38,332 nucleotides of DNA, from assembly GCA_016191015.1 (NCBI GenBank), contig JACPPM010000261.1:1-38332 (forward strand), in the 5' to 3' direction. Positions 1 through 9,084 of the stretch are shown here, piece by piece. Every line of letters begins with the position of its first letter. Within the stretch, counting starts at the first letter, position 1. The notes beneath the pieces were generated by a model that saw nothing but the letters and a program-made list of their open reading frames with translations, searched no databases and was not told where the DNA came from. The translations under genes and the position numbers were made by a program. The DNA comes from Acidobacteriota bacterium (GTDB taxonomy: Bacteria > Acidobacteriota > CAIWXX01).

Positions 1-337
1 CCTCTAAGGAAAGCAGGAGGAGAGGAATGCAGGAACGGAGCAGTCGCCTCGAACTGATCAGAGTGGCTCGGAAGAACGCTCTCACGCTCCACGCTCCAGG
101 CCCGCGAAGCGGGCCGGACGCTCTCACGCGCGGCTGAGACGCAACCTTTTTGGTTGCGGCTCAGCCGCGTTGGGAAGGCAGGAAGGGGGTCTGTTCTATG
201 CCACCTTGGGCCCCGGATGTGAACGCTTCGTTCCTGCATTCCTCCCTTCCTGCTTTCCTGAGAGGGGTACGGAAGGTCTCCCCCGCTCGAGACTTTTGCC
301 ATTGCGCGTCGACACTCAACTTCGTAGACACTAACGG
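1..337. repeat. Dispersed palindromic repeat, copy R1 (truncated by the window edge)
   Basis: GC-rich non-coding repeat with no convincing gene. Its left half matches the plus-strand arrangement of the copy at 35539-35806, and its right half matches the right half of the copy at 34449-34698. It is therefore close to palindromic around a hairpin near 130-175 (arms of the GCGGCTGAG / CTCAGCCGC type around an A/T-rich turn). The right end (about 310-337) carries the family end signature GTCTACGAAGTTGAGTG read on the minus strand, and it abuts the stop codon of the rhomboid gene. Short ORFs inside it are translations of the repeat and are not called as genes. Confidence 0.8.
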
Positions 338-1267
338 CTAGGATGCGAGACTGACAAAGGCGAAGGCATAGAGCGCGGTCATGCCCCACGCGAACACGCG
401 CCAGATCCATTCCATCTGCTGTTTCTGCTCTTCTCGGAACTCCATGATCTGTCCGAGGAGGAGACCAGTCACGAAGCCGCCGGCGTGCGCCAGGTTGTCA
501 GCGCCTATGAAAAACCCGAAGAGGAACCCGTAGATCGCCCACTGGGTCATGAATCTGCGAACGTCGCCGCTCGTAGCCGGGCGCGCGCGCCGAAAGTAGC
601 TGATCGCGAAGCCGATGAGGCCGAAGAGCGCACCGGACGCGCCCGCGGCGGTCACGGGGGTGGACCGCAGGACAAAGGACGCCGCCGAACCTCCGAGACC
701 CGCGAGCAGAAACAGGCTGAGGTAGCGGTGGAAGCCGATCTCCTGTTCGAGGAAGCGCGAGACGGAGAGCAGGGCCATCATGTTGAATGCCAGATGGATG
801 ATCCCGATGTGGAGGAACACGCAGGTGAAGAGCCGCCACCATTCGCCCTGATGAATCGCCGGAGGGTACATGGCGCCCATGCGGAGGAGCAGATCGATGC
901 TCGGGCTGCCGAGCACGGCCGGGCCTCCGCGGGCGAGAACGACGGCAAAGTCGAGGAGGATCAGGCCGGATAGCAGCCCTGTTGCCACCGCTATGCCGGG
1001 CGCGGCCAGGCCGAACACTTTGTAGAGGAACCAGCTTACCTGGGAGGGCAACGGGCGACCACATGATCCGCAGCGAGACTGATCACCCGCCGCGATCGCT
1101 CCGCATCTCCGGCACACCTTCTGTCGCGATCGGAGCCGCCGGAAGATGTTGTGATCCAGAGAGAATGAGGCGCCGGCGCGTCTCTTGAAGCTCATCCAGC
1201 GCCACTGCCACCAGACCCAGCGGATGCCGAGCGCCTCGCACAACTTCTTGAACCCGTCAGTCATCAT
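338..1267 (-). CDS. Rhomboid family intramembrane serine protease with N-terminal zinc ribbon
   Basis: Intramembrane serine protease predicted to cleave membrane substrates within the bilayer. Counting from the chosen start (309 residues), a zinc ribbon (CxxC-x13-CxxC) lies near residues 52-69. Several hydrophobic helices follow, with the conserved histidine/asparagine stretch (HxGxxHLxFNM, about 153-164), the catalytic serine in GASG (Ser211) and the catalytic histidine in the NLAHAGG helix (His261). The ORF is open further upstream, but ATG at 1267 is preceded by GGAGGG at 8 bases, and an earlier start would overlap the upstream gene. It lies 64 bases downstream of the glycosyltransferase gene on the same strand, so co-transcription is likely. 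The stop abuts repeat R1. Family assignment is firm; the substrate and the role of the cytoplasmic zinc ribbon are unknown. Confidence 0.9.
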   Translation of the reverse strand: MMTDGFKKLCEALGIRWVWWQWRWMSFKRRAGASFSLDHNIFRRLRSRQKVCRRCGAIAAGDQSRCGSCGRPLPSQVSWFLYKVFGLAAPGIAVATGLLSGLILLDFAVVLARGGPAVLGSPSIDLLLRMGAMYPPAIHQGEWWRLFTCVFLHIGIIHLAFNMMALLSVSRFLEQEIGFHRYLSLFLLAGLGGSAASFVLRSTPVTAAGASGALFGLIGFAISYFRRARPATSGDVRRFMTQWAIYGFLFGFFIGADNLAHAGGFVTGLLLGQIMEFREEQKQQMEWIWRVFAWGMTALYAFAFVSLAS

Positions 1268-1331
1268 CCGCGCATCCCTCCACGACTCGCCCATGGTAGC
1301 AGAGCCGCGACCCTGATGGGGTGCATGGCAC

Positions 1332-3626
1332 TCATCGCAGCTCGCTGGAGGAGGGCCTGAGCTGGACGAAGACTCCGAGGGACCGGCTGTCGCCGGTGCC
1401 TGCCGGCGTCGCTGCACGACGGGTGCCGATCGTCAGGCAGTAGAGCTGCTTGTCGTGCCAGCGGTATGTCCAGTGGAGTGGTACCGGCACGACGGTCGGG
1501 GCGGAGAATTCGACCGCACTCAGGAGCTCCCGGTTATAGGCGCGGAAGGTCACCCGGTTGGTGGCTAGCGGAGACAGGCTCACCGAGAGCTGACCGATCG
1601 ACTCGTCCGCTTCGATCACGACCTGGGTGGTTCTCCCGCCGCGTGTCCAGAACCCTCCGGCTTCTACGGGGTAGCTGCGCGAGTCGAGGCGATGGATGGC
1701 GCATGGACCGACTCGCTCAGGAGGCCGCCAGAGGACGTAGCCGGGCTCGAGGAAATTGAGGACGGCAATCGACAGTGTGCCCGCGCAGATCAGGACAACT
1801 CCTGAGAGATGTCTGTGGATTGGAGCCGCCTCCTCCGATCGTGGACGGCGAAGAGACGCGAGCGTGATGGAGGCGAATATCGCGAACCAGATCCAGGTGG
1901 CGGCGTAGTTGAAGTCGACCTTCTCGAGAAACTGCGGCACGAAGCGGGTAAGGTTCACATAGGGGTTCGAGAGATACGTCAGAAACAGGCTACGACCCTG
2001 CCAGTCATGATTGCTGATCGTGTCGTAGAGCAGATCGCTGCGTCGCAGGAGGATGAGGGCGAAGAGTGTGGTGACCACAAGAAGTGCGTTGCGGAACGTC
2101 CTCCACCCTCCACGGCAGGATGCGATGAAGGCTGCCACGAAGGTTGCGAGGATCGGAGTGATCGACACCATCGGCCGGCTCGGCGGCGCCTGCCCACCCC
2201 AGGACATGTTGTACGCATAGAACAGCGTGTAGAAGACCGCGATGATCACGAGCACCGATGCCTCTCTGGGTCGCCGGCGCCACAGGAGAACTGCGCCGGG
2301 GAGCGCCATCAGGTAGGCCGGAGCGAAGACCAGGAGCCCGATTCGCTGGTCATAGAAGTAGCCGAGGAGGGCACGCGACCTGTCGAGCAAGAATTGACCG
2401 ATCGATGTGACGACGGGCTCTTCGGGGCGGTTCCACGGCGGATGGTAGATCGCATCGGGGGAGTACTCGCCGTAGTAATGCTTGAGGAAGAGCAGGAGTG
2501 CGGCAGCGGACAGGACAAGGGGGACAAGAAATACTATGTATGTAGAAATTCCGTGCTGTCCTTCGCGCAACCGGAGGATACCGAAAACGATCGTGAATGC
2601 CACGGCGAAGATCGCGTATTTCGTGCCGAACCATGGCATGGCGGCGAGTGCGAGGGAGGCGGGGAGGTAGGCCACAGATGTCCGGCGCTCGATGATGACG
2701 CGCAGCGCCACGATCATGAGAAGACCTGCGAAGACTTCCGGGTAAACGCAGCGGGAGTAGAGGACGAGCGGCGGTGTGAGAGCCAGGAATGCAGATCCAG
2801 CCAGCGCGATCCGGGAGTCCTCGAAGACACGTCGCATCAAGAGGAATGCCTGAGCCACGAGAACGGCTGTATAGAAATTCATTCCGAAGCGGATGAAGAA
2901 CACCATCCATGGGGGCGGCATGTGTGCGGCGGGCCAGTAGAAGGGGACGAGGGCGAACGCGGCGCCGGGCATATGGTTGGAGTAGCTCTGTTGCCTGATC
3001 CGGTCCTTGGCGTGAGTGTGCGCCTCGAGCTCTCCGGGGTAGAACAACTTGTAGTCCTTGTTGACATAGTAGTTGTCATAGAGATTCGTGTCGGCTTCAT
3101 GAACGATAGAATGGGTCAGGATCAGGTAGTGAGGTTCATCGCCGGTGAACGGATAAACGGGGAAGAGCAGGTTCGAGCTGAGGAACAGGTAGATGAGCAA
3201 GCTGGCGATAAACACGACGCGGGCCTGTGGTCCCGGCCCGGCGTTGAGGAAACGATCGAGCAGCCGCCGCGCCCCTTTCATTCCAGGCCAACGACCCGAG
3301 AGATAGCACCGCAAGACCAGGCTGGCGACGACGGCGAAGGGTAGAGTCGGGAGGATCTCGCTGTTTGTCAGGAAGAACCGGGGCTTGAAGGGCTGGAGCA
3401 GGAGGACGAGCAGAGGTAGATTCACGACGGCTTCGAAGGGGACCCCGTAACGGCGCGCCAGGAGCCAGGCAACCACAGCAGAGAGTGATAGGGCGCACCC
3501 TACCCAGAGAGGCGCAAAAAAACTGTCGGGGTGGCTGATGTCCCAGTGCCCGAAGAGCCACCAGCCACGGATTCCCACGCCCAGCGCGATGGTTTCGGCG
3601 GCAAGCACCGCCAAGAAAATGGCCAT
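1332..3626 (-). CDS. Polytopic membrane glycosyltransferase, GT-C/GT39-like
   Basis: Large integral membrane protein with many hydrophobic helices and a soluble-looking C-terminal region of about 130 residues. Just after a hydrophobic helix it carries the acidic motif FTGDEPHYL. This resembles the first extracytoplasmic loop of GT-C enzymes (PMT/ArnT-like), where acidic residues take part in transfer from polyprenyl-phosphate sugars. By family analogy it would add a sugar to a lipid, glycan or protein on the periplasmic side. Start is uncertain: ATG at 3626 is chosen because the hydrophobic region begins there, but GTG 3671 and TTG 3707 are in frame and none has a strong ribosome site. The rhomboid gene follows after 64 bases. 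A 511-codon open frame on the opposite strand is a high-GC shadow. It could also be a hypothetical membrane protein of similar fold without transferase activity. Confidence 0.75.
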   Translation of the reverse strand: MAIFLAVLAAETIALGVGIRGWWLFGHWDISHPDSFFAPLWVGCALSLSAVVAWLLARRYGVPFEAVVNLPLLVLLLQPFKPRFFLTNSEILPTLPFAVVASLVLRCYLSGRWPGMKGARRLLDRFLNAGPGPQARVVFIASLLIYLFLSSNLLFPVYPFTGDEPHYLILTHSIVHEADTNLYDNYYVNKDYKLFYPGELEAHTHAKDRIRQQSYSNHMPGAAFALVPFYWPAAHMPPPWMVFFIRFGMNFYTAVLVAQAFLLMRRVFEDSRIALAGSAFLALTPPLVLYSRCVYPEVFAGLLMIVALRVIIERRTSVAYLPASLALAAMPWFGTKYAIFAVAFTIVFGILRLREGQHGISTYIVFLVPLVLSAAALLLFLKHYYGEYSPDAIYHPPWNRPEEPVVTSIGQFLLDRSRALLGYFYDQRIGLLVFAPAYLMALPGAVLLWRRRPREASVLVIIAVFYTLFYAYNMSWGGQAPPSRPMVSITPILATFVAAFIASCRGGWRTFRNALLVVTTLFALILLRRSDLLYDTISNHDWQGRSLFLTYLSNPYVNLTRFVPQFLEKVDFNYAATWIWFAIFASITLASLRRPRSEEAAPIHRHLSGVVLICAGTLSIAVLNFLEPGYVLWRPPERVGPCAIHRLDSRSYPVEAGGFWTRGGRTTQVVIEADESIGQLSVSLSPLATNRVTFRAYNRELLSAVEFSAPTVVPVPLHWTYRWHDKQLYCLTIGTRRAATPAGTGDSRSLGVFVQLRPSSSELR

Positions 3627-3760
3627 CGGCCCGCGAGAGCGGTCATTCGGTCGAGCCTGAGCCGATGTCACGCGGCGGATTCTAGTGAAGCGTGCGGGGG
3701 AGGTCAATTCCGATCAGACCAGGGGGTAACGCCTTCGCGGAGTGAGGAGCGTCCATAGTG

Positions 3761-3796
3761 AACGTAGACGTAAACGGAGACGTAGACGTAAACGAA
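3761..3796. repeat. Hexanucleotide tandem array, six units of the RACGDA type
   Basis: Six consecutive 6-base units read AACGTA, GACGTA, AACGGA, GACGTA, GACGTA, AACGAA. The array also reads as two copies of an 18-base unit. It lies about 55-135 bases upstream of the possible starts of the minus-strand glycosyltransferase gene. Confidence 0.8.
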
Positions 3797-3864
3797 CAGC
3801 CTTCGATTTCGTCTGCGACTCCGTCCACGTTGTTCCATGGAGGGCCGCCGATCCCACGTGACTG

Positions 3865-3964
3865 AGAAGCTGTGAAAAAATTGCTAGAACCGTAGTGTTC
3901 CACAACACAACGTATTGATTGTGTGAGCCCATCAAACGTGAAATTGCATTTTTTCACAGCTTCT
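3865..3964. repeat. Inverted repeat, 17-base arms, about 66 bases apart
   Basis: Arms 3865-3881 and 3948-3964 are perfect reverse complements (core GAAGCTGTGAAAAAA). The spacer holds a second, smaller inverted repeat built on ACACAA / TTGTGT. The whole could fold as a long hairpin or be a miniature element remnant. No transposase is nearby. Confidence 0.75.
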
Positions 3965-4263
3965 GAGGCCTTACCCAGAAAGCCAGGCTGCGGCAAAGTC
4001 GAGGCGCGGATTCGGGCGAGGCCTTTCCGTACGAAACCGCAGATGGCACAGATTTCCGCGCCGACTGCGCAGATTCTTCCAGCATTCAACCGACGAGCAA
4101 CTTCCTCCTGACTCTCGGCTCGGCGCGAAGCAATCTGCGACATCTGCGAGTCAATCGGTGGAACTGCGGTTTCCGGGACTTTGCCGTAGCCTTGAGCTGC
4201 ACCCTTGTCGTGCTTGGTGACGGCAGTTTTCAGTTACAATACCCAGAGGGACGGAGGTGGTAC

Positions 4264-4965
4264 CTGCAGGGCTTGAAGCGTTTCCAAAATGCGAAGGATC
4301 AGGGGATCGTGGATATTGACTTCGGGGAGAATCCCCCAACCGTGGATCGAGAGAGCATCGTGAATGTCCTTGTCTCCACGCTGAATCGCGCGTTCGAGAA
4401 TGACTTTCACTTCCTCTCCGATCAACTCGGAAGATGGGTTCGGCGCGCGTCTATCAAGTTCCTCGAGTTCGATTCGAAACGGGTGGCCCGTGATGAGGCA
4501 CTTTGCTATTCTCGTGTTCTTTGCCGAATCGAGCTGGTCGACCCGTGGCGTGGGGCGCCGATCTGGGTGTGCCTCATGTCGAGGCTCGGAGAGGATCCTG
4601 CCAGATGGTCGGACAAGTGGGTGGGCTTGAAGAGGGACGCGGGAGTCTTTCTGACCGAGATCGACCTCCCCGTTTTCATCGAGCAGGTCCATTCGATCGT
4701 CAAGTCGAGCTATCCCACCCTGTTCGGCGCGGAACCCAGTATCGTCTCCGACGAGAGGATCACGATAGTCGCAGTGGACCGGCTGGCAGGGGCGAACGAG
4801 TGGAAGCTGCGGATTCGGCACGAGGCTGACATCGAATTCTGGCCGTCTAATCCGCATACCCACGTGAGCCGCATCGATGCCCTGATCTCAGGGGATCTGA
4901 CGAGTCACTCCACGATCCGCGCCGGGCCCGAGAGGGACGACGACAGCGTTGCCGCCAAGGAATGA
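4264..4965 (+). CDS. Unrecognised conserved protein, paralogue of 15800-16489
   Basis: I do not recognise the family. The protein (about 233 residues) has no signal peptide or membrane segment and is probably cytoplasmic. Roughly half of its residues match the product of 15800-16489 by eye. Conservation is strongest near the C-terminus, in the stretches VHSIVKS-YPTLFGAEPS, SDERI, and RHEAD-EFWPSNPHTHV. The start is unusual. GGAGG at 4253-4257 is followed after 6 bases by CTG 4264, exactly where the paralogue has GGAGG, 6 bases and TTG. TTG 4273 and the more upstream TTG 4192 are alternatives, but the latter lacks a ribosome site. It stands alone, about 160 bases before the sigma factor gene. 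Confidence 0.7.
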   Translation: MQGLKRFQNAKDQGIVDIDFGENPPTVDRESIVNVLVSTLNRAFENDFHFLSDQLGRWVRRASIKFLEFDSKRVARDEALCYSRVLCRIELVDPWRGAPIWVCLMSRLGEDPARWSDKWVGLKRDAGVFLTEIDLPVFIEQVHSIVKSSYPTLFGAEPSIVSDERITIVAVDRLAGANEWKLRIRHEADIEFWPSNPHTHVSRIDALISGDLTSHSTIRAGPERDDDSVAAKE

Positions 4966-5128
4966 TGGTCGGTACCTCGCCCTATCCCGAGTGGCGCCTC
5001 GCCGCACGGCCACTCTCTCTCCGCGCCTCAACCATGAACCGCACGAATCGCGCTTTCTACTCCAGCGTTGCTGCGCCGGATGTGCGGATGGTAAGCTGCG
5101 GCATTAACTCCGGGATACCAAGGATCGA

Positions 5129-5719
5129 ATGGCAGTGTCGGCAGACGACATCATTGGCGATGTGACGGCGTGGCTCAGGCGCTGGGGCGGGGGCGAACGC
5201 GAGGCGCTCGCCGAGGTCGTCCCTGCTCTCTATCAGCAACTCCGACGAATGGCCCGCGTTCATCTGCGCGGTGAGGAGCCCCGGAATCGCATGCAGCCGA
5301 CGGAGCTCGTGCATGAATTGTACCTGAAGATGTCGGCCTTGAGCAGGGCCAAGATCAATGACCGCGCCCACTTCCTTGCGGTTGCCGCGATTCTGATGCG
5401 CCGCATTCTGGTCGATCGTGCGCGTCAACGCCGCGCGCAGAGACGGGGTGAAGGCCGCGGGGATGTGACCCTGGACACCGACCTGCTCGGCCCGGGAGGG
5501 CGCACACTGGACGTTCTGGTCGTGGACCAGCTGCTGGAGATGCTCCAGGCGGTTGATGCGCGCCAGGCTCGCACCGTAGAGCTGCGGGTGTTCGCGGGGA
5601 TGAGCTGCGAGGAGATCGCGGATGTTCTGGGTGTCTCGACGAGCACTGTGAAGAACGACTGGCGGTTTGCGAAGGCGTGGCTGAGGCGCGCCTTGAAGGG
5701 ACACGTCGATCCTGAATGA
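5129..5719 (+). CDS. ECF-like RNA polymerase sigma factor (Sig-70_X6 / ECF_SigK type)
   Basis: Extracytoplasmic-function-like sigma factor that would direct RNA polymerase to a dedicated promoter set. The 196-residue length fits the family. Region 2 covers about residues 15-105, with the PTELVHELYLKM and FLAVAA-LMRRILVDRAR blocks typical of the subfamily found beside Ser/Thr kinases. Region 4 (about 130-190) holds the helix-turn-helix MSCEEIADVLGVSTSTVKNDW. ATG 5129 follows an AAGGAT ribosome site. Its stop overlaps the start of the next gene as ATGA (5716-5719), so sigma factor and kinase are translationally coupled. No anti-sigma factor gene is present; in this subfamily control by the linked kinase is often proposed, which here is inference. 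Confidence 0.92.
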   Translation: MAVSADDIIGDVTAWLRRWGGGEREALAEVVPALYQQLRRMARVHLRGEEPRNRMQPTELVHELYLKMSALSRAKINDRAHFLAVAAILMRRILVDRARQRRAQRRGEGRGDVTLDTDLLGPGGRTLDVLVVDQLLEMLQAVDARQARTVELRVFAGMSCEEIADVLGVSTSTVKNDWRFAKAWLRRALKGHVDPE

Positions 5720-8700
5720 CCGCTGATCGTCTGCGCAGAGTCCGGGACCTGTTCGACCGCGCCCACGACGTGCCCAAAGCCGCGCGTTCAAGTTTCGTCA
5801 TCCGCGAAGCGGCCGGCGACCTCACTCTGGCTGAAGAGGTGATCTCCTTGCTGGAGGCGTCGGAGACAGACCCCGCTGGGTTCCAGTCGTCGTCGCCCGT
5901 CCTTGTCCCGCCCACCGACACTGATGAAAGCGCTGGCGGGACCGCCCTCTTCGAGCCGGGTCAAGTAATCGCCGGCCGTTATGAAATCGTGCGCATGATC
6001 GGGCAGGGGGGGATGGGGCAGGTCTACGAGGTGCAGGACCGCGACTTGAGTGCGCGAGTCGCCCTCAAGACATTGCACGCGTCCCGGGCCACAGCGGCGG
6101 GCTTCGTGGAGAGACTCAAGCGAGAGACTCAACTCGCACGCAGAGTTGCTCACCCGAACGTCTGTCGCGTCTTCGATTTCGGCGTTCATCGCTCATCGGA
6201 TGGACCGGAGGGCGATGAGGGTGTCCACTTCATGACGATGGAGCTGCTGCGGGGCGAGAGTTTGGCGGAACGGCTTCGGAACGGCGGGCCGATGTCAGCC
6301 GCCGAGACATTGTCGCTGAGCGAGCAGTTGCTTAGCGGCCTCAGTGCAGCCCACGCGGCCGGGGTTGTCCACCGGGATTTCAAACCATCAAACGTCATAC
6401 TCGTGCCGGCGGAAGGCAATCGCGTCCAGCCGGTCATCACGGACTTCGGTGTGGCTCGCGGGATCGGACCCGCAGACTCCCAACGCACATCTCTGACGGC
6501 GACGGGCGTCATCCTGGGAACACCTGCGTACATGGCGCCTGAGCAGGTGACGGGCGGGGAGGCGACCCCTGCCGGCGATCTTTACTCGTTGGGCCTCGTG
6601 ATGTACGAAGTGCTCTCGGGCGAGCTTCCCTTCGCCGGAGGCAGCCCGATGTCCATCGCCCTCAAGAGAGTCGCGGCCTCGAGACCACCTCGCTTGAGGG
6701 ACAAGATCCCGGATGTCGACAGAAGACTGGAGAGAGTGATCGCTCGCTGCCTCGAACGGAACCCGGAAGACCGCTTTGCTACCGCCGCAGATATGGCTCG
6801 GGCGCTGCATGGGGAACGAGTCAGCCTCCCTCCTCGAGTGCGAGGAACCATCCTGCGACTGGCCGGTGCCTCACTCCTGCTCGTCCTCGCTCTCGCGGCG
6901 GTCGGATACTGGATGGGCCGCGATTCCCGGCATGGCCGAGGGGGAACGCCGCTTCGGCGCCCGTCGCTCACTGTCCTCCGGTTTTCGAGCGCATCCGAGT
7001 CCGCAGGCTGGATTGCGACCGCTGCCCGAGACCTCTTGGTGACCCAGCTGACGGCGAGCGAGGCGTTCCGTGTCGTGCCGGAGGAATCCTTGGGCGCCGT
7101 TCTGGATTCAGCGGGCGGCCCTCCTGGCCGGACGTATGACTCGGGCTTCTTGCGGTCTCTCAGAACCGGCTTCGACATCAACTACGCGCTCATCGGCAAG
7201 TGCGAGGTCTTGACAGAGAACGGCGCTGAGACGATTCGCATGGAGATCAGCTACAACGACCTCGAGAGCGGCCGGACGGTGATGACGCTGAGGGAAGAGG
7301 GGACGTCCGATCAGATGTACGATCTCGTCGCGCGATGCACCATCAGGCTCCTCGAAACCATCGCGACCGGTAGCGCCACGGGAACGGAAACCGCCCAGCT
7401 CCGAGCCGTCTTCACTCTCTCCCCGGAGGCCGCCCGTCTGTATGCTGAGGGCTTGGACGCCCTGCGGGCGTTCGACGCCGAGAAGGCCAGGGCCCTGCTT
7501 TCCGAGGCAACATCCAGGTCGCCCTCCTCCCCTCAGATCCATGCCGCTCTCGCGGATGCATGGGAAGCACTCGGAAACCAGGCAGAATGCTGCGAGGAAG
7601 TGGAGCGATCGTTCCAGTTGTCGGAGAGTCTGCCGCGCGAGATCCGGACGGCCATCGAGGCCCGCCACCGTGCATGCGCCAACGACTGGCATCGCGCAGT
7701 GGATCTACGTCGAGCCCTTTTCACCTTCTTCCCGGATGAAATCGAACGCGGGCTCGAGCTTGCCGAGGTGCAGGCGCGGAGCGGCGACGGCGGCGCAGCG
7801 CTCGCCACCTTGGCCAACGTCCGGTCGTCATTGCCGCATGCTGTTCTCGATCCACGACTCAGCTTGGCCGAGGCGAACGCATACGAGTCCACGGGCGATT
7901 TCCGCAAAGAGCAAGCCGCGGCTGAGGAGTCCGCGGCGCTGGCATCGGGGCTCGGCGCCTCGCTTCTGGAGGCTCAAGCACTGCGCTACAAGGGATGGGC
8001 TTTGTACCAGCAAGGTGAGTACGACCGCGCGCTGAAAGCCCTGGGAGACGCGCGAGAGCGATTTCAGGTGGCCGGCAACCGAGGCGCGGCCATGGCAACA
8101 TTGTCGAGAATGTCGGGGCCGCTGGGAGCATTAGGACGATACGAAGAACTGCGGACCAACTGCACCGAGATCATCGCGTATTGGGACCGCCTCGGTAACA
8201 GGCGCGGCGCGGCCAGAGCTCGAGTGAATCTGGCCAACGCGCTCGACGCGCTCCATCGTCGCCGCGAGGCCATAGAGGTCACCAAGGAGGCGATTGCCTC
8301 TCTTCGGGAGGTCGGGGATTCCGAGGCGGAAGCGTGGGCGACAGCCAACGCGGGGCAGTCGGCGCTTCAAGAGGGCGAGCTGACGGAGGCGCACGGATTC
8401 ATGGAACAGGCCCTGGCGATCGCAAAGCAGATGAAAAACGAATCGATCGAAGGCGACGCCCTCCTGAACCTGTCGTCCGTCGAGATCGAGATGGGAGATG
8501 TCGAAGCAGCGCGGGAGTCGGCGCGAGCAGCGGCCGAGATCTTCGATCGGCTTGGCCTCAGCTGCTGGTACCTGGCTGCCCAGACAAGTCTGGCGGAGGT
8601 CGAGAGAAAGGTGGGGGGCCTCGCCGAGGCCGAGGGTATCGCCAGGCGTGCTCTGGCGAGGGGCGCCGGGGCGGAGTGTTTTCAAGAGGCGGCCCGGCTC

Positions 8701-9084
8701 CAGGTCATCGTGACGCATATTTTGCTTGCCAAGAGAGAGCCGGGGCTCGCGCATGAGGCTCTCGATTCCGCAATGCAGAATTTGCGGAAGGGCGGGTTGG
8801 ACGGCGACGCGTGGACATCCATGGCGAGAGCTCGAGTTGCAGCGGCCGAAGGGAATACGAAGGTCGCGCTGGAGGTGACTCGCCAGCTTCTCAAAGACCT
8901 GGGCCCGGACAACATCGAGGGGCTTGGGGTATCATTCGAAGCGCGTCTGTGCCTCGGCGAGCTGGAGATCCTGGACGGAAGAGTCCGCGACGGCCGGCGA
9001 GACCTGGCGGAGCTGGCGAGGGACGCCCGTGTGAAAGGATTCAAAGTCATTGAGCAAGCCGCTCGCCGGGCCATCGCCGACTAG
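5716..9084 (+). CDS. Membrane Ser/Thr protein kinase with FlgO-like domain and TPR tail (kinase 1)
   Basis: Hanks-type Ser/Thr kinase of 1122 residues. An N-terminal helical segment (about 1-55) is of the type that precedes kinases in sigma/kinase operons. The kinase domain (about 85-365) has the glycine loop GQGGMG (96-101), Lys118 in VALK, Glu137, HRD 219-221 with K and N of HRDFKPSN, DFG 243-245 and APE 274-276, so it should be active. One transmembrane helix (about 378-400) follows. The C-terminal part, predicted outside the membrane, begins with a FlgO/TolB-N-like domain (about 415-560) and continues with many TPR-like helical repeats. It overlaps the sigma factor gene by 4 bases and the next kinase by about 35 bases. 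The likely role is signal transduction coupled to the sigma factor; its ligand is unknown. Confidence 0.92.
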   Translation: MTADRLRRVRDLFDRAHDVPKAARSSFVIREAAGDLTLAEEVISLLEASETDPAGFQSSSPVLVPPTDTDESAGGTALFEPGQVIAGRYEIVRMIGQGGMGQVYEVQDRDLSARVALKTLHASRATAAGFVERLKRETQLARRVAHPNVCRVFDFGVHRSSDGPEGDEGVHFMTMELLRGESLAERLRNGGPMSAAETLSLSEQLLSGLSAAHAAGVVHRDFKPSNVILVPAEGNRVQPVITDFGVARGIGPADSQRTSLTATGVILGTPAYMAPEQVTGGEATPAGDLYSLGLVMYEVLSGELPFAGGSPMSIALKRVAASRPPRLRDKIPDVDRRLERVIARCLERNPEDRFATAADMARALHGERVSLPPRVRGTILRLAGASLLLVLALAAVGYWMGRDSRHGRGGTPLRRPSLTVLRFSSASESAGWIATAARDLLVTQLTASEAFRVVPEESLGAVLDSAGGPPGRTYDSGFLRSLRTGFDINYALIGKCEVLTENGAETIRMEISYNDLESGRTVMTLREEGTSDQMYDLVARCTIRLLETIATGSATGTETAQLRAVFTLSPEAARLYAEGLDALRAFDAEKARALLSEATSRSPSSPQIHAALADAWEALGNQAECCEEVERSFQLSESLPREIRTAIEARHRACANDWHRAVDLRRALFTFFPDEIERGLELAEVQARSGDGGAALATLANVRSSLPHAVLDPRLSLAEANAYESTGDFRKEQAAAEESAALASGLGASLLEAQALRYKGWALYQQGEYDRALKALGDARERFQVAGNRGAAMATLSRMSGPLGALGRYEELRTNCTEIIAYWDRLGNRRGAARARVNLANALDALHRRREAIEVTKEAIASLREVGDSEAEAWATANAGQSALQEGELTEAHGFMEQALAIAKQMKNESIEGDALLNLSSVEIEMGDVEAARESARAAAEIFDRLGLSCWYLAAQTSLAEVERKVGGLAEAEGIARRALARGAGAECFQEAARLQVIVTHILLAKREPGLAHEALDSAMQNLRKGGLDGDAWTSMARARVAAAEGNTKVALEVTRQLLKDLGPDNIEGLGVSFEARLCLGELEILDGRVRDGRRDLAELARDARVKGFKVIEQAARRAIAD

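Larger units (their letters stand above)
3627..4263. other. Intergenic region with several small repeats, no gene supported
   Basis: Contains a hexanucleotide tandem array (3761-3796), a 17-base inverted repeat (3865-3881 and 3948-3964), and short copies of an ATCTGCG-type word in opposite orientations (about 4039-4060 and 4132-4150). Upstream parts of the flanking ORFs lie here, but no coding signal of its own was found. A weak promoter-like pair (TTGGTG at 4214-4219, TACAAT at 4235-4240, spacing 15) precedes the gene at 4264. Confidence 0.6.

Noticed and set aside
1809-3344. 511-codon open frame on plus
   Set aside because: Antisense to the polytopic membrane protein, composed of charged low-complexity residues with no domain; a high-GC shadow frame.
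3682-4143. 153-codon minus-strand ORF
   Set aside because: Translates the hexamer array and inverted repeat; no protein-like features.
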